Shown here one piece after another: positions 61,702 to 64,000 of a stretch of DNA of 64,000 bases. Made by a program: the position numbers and the translations under genes. The notes under the pieces were generated by a model. The model was not told the origin of the DNA and searched no databases. It saw only the letters and a list, made by a program, of their open reading frames with translations. The stretch comes from Lysobacter auxotrophicus. Lineage in GTDB: Bacteria > Pseudomonadota > Gammaproteobacteria > Xanthomonadales > Xanthomonadaceae. The stretch lies in assembly GCF_027924565.1 (NCBI RefSeq), contig NZ_AP027041.1, positions 1,116,001-1,180,000 of the forward strand, in the 5' to 3' direction. Positions within the stretch are counted from its first letter, which is position 1. Each line of letters starts with the position of its first letter.

Positions 61702-62181
61702 ATGAAGATCGAGAAAGACCGCGTCGTCCGTTTCCACTACACCGTGTCCGAAGTCGGCCAGGAGCCGCTGGAAACCTCCGAGGGCCGCGATCCGCTGGCG
61801 ATCCTGATCGGCCACGGCAACATCATCCCGGGCCTGGAGACGGCGATGGACGGTCGCGAGGCCGGCGACAAGTTCGAAGTCGACGTCACCGCCGCCGACG
61901 CCTACGGCGAGCGCCGCGAGGGCCTGACCCAGCGCGTGCCGAAGAAGCACTTCAAGGGTGCGCGCCTGGAGCCGGGCATGCAGGCCGTGCTGCCGACCAA
62001 CTTCGGCCCGCGCGCCGTGACGATCCAGAAGGTCGGCATGAGCGTGGTCGACGTCGACCTGAACCACCCGATGGCCGGCAAGGACCTGCACTTCGCCATC
62101 GAGATCGTCGAGGTGCGCGAAGCCTCGGCGGAAGAGATCGAGCACGGCCACGTGCACGGCGACGGCGGTCACCACCACTGA
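61702..62181 (+). CDS. slyD: FKBP-type peptidyl-prolyl isomerase, SlyD-like
   Basis: The 159-residue foldase has a SlyD plan: a short FKBP domain (VRFHYTVSE, ILIGHGNIIPGLETAMDGREAGDKFEV, DAYGERREG), an inserted flap domain and a His-rich C-terminus (HGHVHGDGGHHH). SlyD catalyses prolyl isomerisation and carries nickel in hydrogenase assembly. Confidence 0.9.
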   Translation: MKIEKDRVVRFHYTVSEVGQEPLETSEGRDPLAILIGHGNIIPGLETAMDGREAGDKFEVDVTAADAYGERREGLTQRVPKKHFKGARLEPGMQAVLPTNFGPRAVTIQKVGMSVVDVDLNHPMAGKDLHFAIEIVEVREASAEEIEHGHVHGDGGHHH

Positions 62182-62213
62182 TCGCGATCGCATTCGCGTT
62201 CCAGCAGGATCCG

Positions 62214-62244
62214 ACGGCCCGCGCAAGCGGGCCGTTCTGTTTTC
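62214..62244 (+). terminator. Terminator after slyD
   Basis: Arms ACGGCCCGC and GCGGGCCGT around GCAA, followed by TCTGTTTTC. Confidence 0.8.
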
Positions 62245-62394
62245 GGCGCAAGGACGACGCCGGTGAGCGGCGAAATCCCACCGTCGAAAGCGGCGTTTTC
62301 CGACGCGGGCAAGGACGCGCGTCGCAGGCTTGGCGCTGCGCCGCATGCTCTAATCCCAGTCCGGCACACGGGGGACGGCGATGCGGGATTCGGT

Positions 62395-63699
62395 GTGGTG
62401 ACCACGCAGGCATCGAGCGTGCAGGCTTCGAGCGCGCAGCCGCGCGAGCGGGCGTCGGCAGCGCCCATCGCGGCCAGCGAACGGCTCGTATCGCTGGACG
62501 TCCTGCGCGGCCTGGCGTTGCTCGGCATCGGGCTGATGAACGTCGAGTACTTCAGCAAGCCGCTGAGGGACATGGGGCAGGGGCTGGACACGTCGCAGCC
62601 GCCGCTGGACTACGCGGCGTCGTGGCTCGTGTACGTCTTCGTGCAGGGCAAGTTCTGGATCCTGTTCTCACTGCTGTTCGGCATGGGCTTCGCGCTGCTG
62701 GACGATCGCGCGCGCGTCGCGGGTCGGGATTTCCGCGCGCTGTACCTGCGCCGCGCGGCGGGGCTGCTGGTCATCGGGCTCGTGCATGCCTTGCTGATCT
62801 GGGCGGGGGACATCCTCGTCAGCTACGCGCTGGGCGCCTTCGTGCTGTTGTGGTTTCGCGACGCCGAGCCCGCGCGACAGGGTCGTTGGGGCGCGGCGCT
62901 GTACGGTGTGCCGGCGCTGGCGTTGCTGCTCATGGCGGGCGCGATGTGGCTTTCGCCAGAGTCCGCGTCGCCCTCCGCGGCGTCTGCGTCCGGGGCCGCG
63001 CGGCTGGCGGCAGAGAAGGCGCACCGTGCGGAGGAAATCGTCGCGTACTCCACCGGTTCATGGGGGGATGCCGTGCGCGTCCGGGCGCGTTTCTTCATCG
63101 ACAATCTCGACGAGACGCTGGTGTTTGAGGTCTTCGCGCTGGGTGTGTTCCTGATGGGCGCCTGGCTGCTGCGCAGTGGCGCCATCGCCGATCCCGTTGC
63201 GCACGCGCGATTGCATCGCATCCTGCGCTCCGTCGCGTTGCCCGTCGGCGTGGCGCTTGCGTTGACCAGCGCGTCCGTCGCGGTGCGGTTCGACTGGGAG
63301 ACCGACGGCGCCCGCGCGCTGCTGGCGATGTCCCTGATGCTGCTGGCGTCGCCGCTGATGAGCCTGGGCTATCTGTCCTGGACGCTGCGGGCCCTGCAGA
63401 CGCAGGCCGGAGCGCGCGCACTTGGAGCGCTCGCGCCGGCCGGGCGCATGGCACTGACCAATTACCTGATGCAGTCGATCGTCGGCACACTGGCGTTCTA
63501 CGGCTACGGCCTGGGATGGTGGGCGCAGGTTCCGCGGCGATGGGAGCTGCTGGGCGTGGCGATGCTGTTCGCGCTGCAGGTCGCCGGCAGCCGCGCCTGG
63601 CTCTCGCGCTTCCGATTCGGCCCGGTCGAATGGCTCTGGCGGGCTTGCACGTACGGTCGATTTCCGCCGATGCGGGCCACGCCCGCCCGGAGCCCCTAA
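62395..63699 (+). CDS. DUF418 family membrane protein
   Basis: The product (~434 residues from GTG 62395, or 478 from GTG 62263) has the DUF418 start (SLDVLRGLALLGIGLMNV) and about 8-10 predicted helices. It ends in the family's conserved segment (GRMALTNYLMQSIVGTLAFYG). DUF418 proteins resemble acyltransferase-type membrane proteins, but their function is unclear. The start is uncertain; no binding site decides it. Confidence 0.8.
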   Translation: MVTTQASSVQASSAQPRERASAAPIAASERLVSLDVLRGLALLGIGLMNVEYFSKPLRDMGQGLDTSQPPLDYAASWLVYVFVQGKFWILFSLLFGMGFALLDDRARVAGRDFRALYLRRAAGLLVIGLVHALLIWAGDILVSYALGAFVLLWFRDAEPARQGRWGAALYGVPALALLLMAGAMWLSPESASPSAASASGAARLAAEKAHRAEEIVAYSTGSWGDAVRVRARFFIDNLDETLVFEVFALGVFLMGAWLLRSGAIADPVAHARLHRILRSVALPVGVALALTSASVAVRFDWETDGARALLAMSLMLLASPLMSLGYLSWTLRALQTQAGARALGALAPAGRMALTNYLMQSIVGTLAFYGYGLGWWAQVPRRWELLGVAMLFALQVAGSRAWLSRFRFGPVEWLWRACTYGRFPPMRATPARSP

Positions 63700-63703
63700 A
63701 CTC

Positions 63704-64000
63704 ATGCCCATGGAACAGCGCGAAGATGTAGTGATCGTCGGCGCCGGCGTCATCGGTCTGGCCAGCGCCCTGGCTCTTCTGGAAAGCGGACGCAGCGTTC
63801 GCGTGATCGATGCCGGCCGCGTCGGTGGCGGCAGTTCGCATGGCAACTGCGGCACCATCACCCCGAGCCACGCACCGCCGCTCGCCGCCCCCGGCGTGGT
63901 CCTGCGCGCGTTGCGCTGGATGCTCACGCCCGACGCACCGCTTTACGTCGCGCCGCGCTTCGATCCGGCGCTGTGGTCGTGGCTGCTGCGATTCGCGGTG
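63704..64000 (+). CDS. FAD-dependent D-amino acid dehydrogenase-like oxidoreductase, 5' part
   Basis: The frame runs off the right edge after 99 codons. It opens with the FAD-binding Rossmann motif VVIVGAGVIGLASALALLESG and continues NCGTITPSHAPPLAAPG, as in DadA and the D-hydroxyproline dehydrogenase family. ATG 63704 or the ATG two codons later may be the start. It follows the DUF418 gene by 4 bases. Confidence 0.85.
   Translation, partial: MPMEQREDVVIVGAGVIGLASALALLESGRSVRVIDAGRVGGGSSHGNCGTITPSHAPPLAAPGVVLRALRWMLTPDAPLYVAPRFDPALWSWLLRFAV

Overview
The window is about 64 kb of dense, high-GC chromosome with no mobile element, tRNA, rRNA or CRISPR array that I can see. Gene order and protein types (dedD-like/cvpA/purF block, tdh-kbl, OmpA porins with Ca-binding linkers, S46 dipeptidyl peptidases, an Xanthomonas-type NPP phosphodiesterase, an L1-like subclass B3 metallo-beta-lactamase, a THX-type small ribosomal protein, and dispersed REP-like palindromes in most larger gaps) point to a gammaproteobacterium of the Lysobacteraceae/Xanthomonadaceae, probably Lysobacter or a close relative. 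This is inference from sequence character, not a database match.

Layout. 0-6.4 kb: the end of a prpD-like gene, three tandem OmpA-family porins with near-identical terminators, and an rRNA pseudouridine synthase flanked by two small secreted paralogues. 6.4-13.3 kb: threonine catabolism (tdh-kbl, minus) and two tandem S46 dipeptidyl peptidases (one DPP11-like, one DPP7-like). 13.5-20.6 kb: DUF3224, histidine phosphatase, folC, a double-SPOR protein, cvpA, purF, an RraB-like gene and a DUF455 ferritin-like protein. 20.9-28.6 kb: lpxH, gltX, zur, a MarR-MFS-cupin operon, and a zinc-uptake pair (ZnuD-like TonB receptor and MerC-domain protein) diverging from a clear Zur box. 28.8-33.6 kb: THX-like protein, M19 dipeptidase, and divergent hutI and hutF. 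33.1-43.6 kb: DNA alkylation repair (Ogt-type plus Ada-AlkA fusion), a PKMT-like methyltransferase, NPP, small secreted proteins, TetR, hutU and a phosphotriesterase-like protein. 43.6-52.6 kb: MATE exporter, acetyltransferase, dihaem cytochrome c, an HTH regulator with a perfect operator-like palindrome facing an alpha/beta hydrolase, a PQQ-type sugar dehydrogenase lipoprotein and a ClpP-fold lipoprotein. 52.8-64 kb: PhoA-type phosphatase, Glt symporter, a frameshifted GNAT gene, TonB-C-like lipoprotein, metallo-beta-lactamase plus Nudix pair, FMN reductase plus thioesterase, two NlpC/P60 proteins, a SlyD-like FKBP, a DUF418 membrane protein and the start of a DadA-like oxidoreductase.

How it fits together. 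Much of the window serves the envelope and peptide or amino-acid nutrition: secreted peptidases and dipeptidases release peptides, hut and tdh/kbl degrade histidine and threonine, and porins, TonB receptor and Glt symporter import nutrients. The best-supported regulatory unit is the zinc module: zur at 23.2 kb and its likely target, the divergent receptor/MerC pair at 28.1 kb, lie 5 kb apart. I found no single large undescribed system. The most promising unexplained items are the paired secreted paralogues around the pseudouridine synthase, the porin triplication with signs of gene conversion, the ClpP-fold lipoprotein and the nested palindromic repeats. No gap exceeds 300 bases without a gene.
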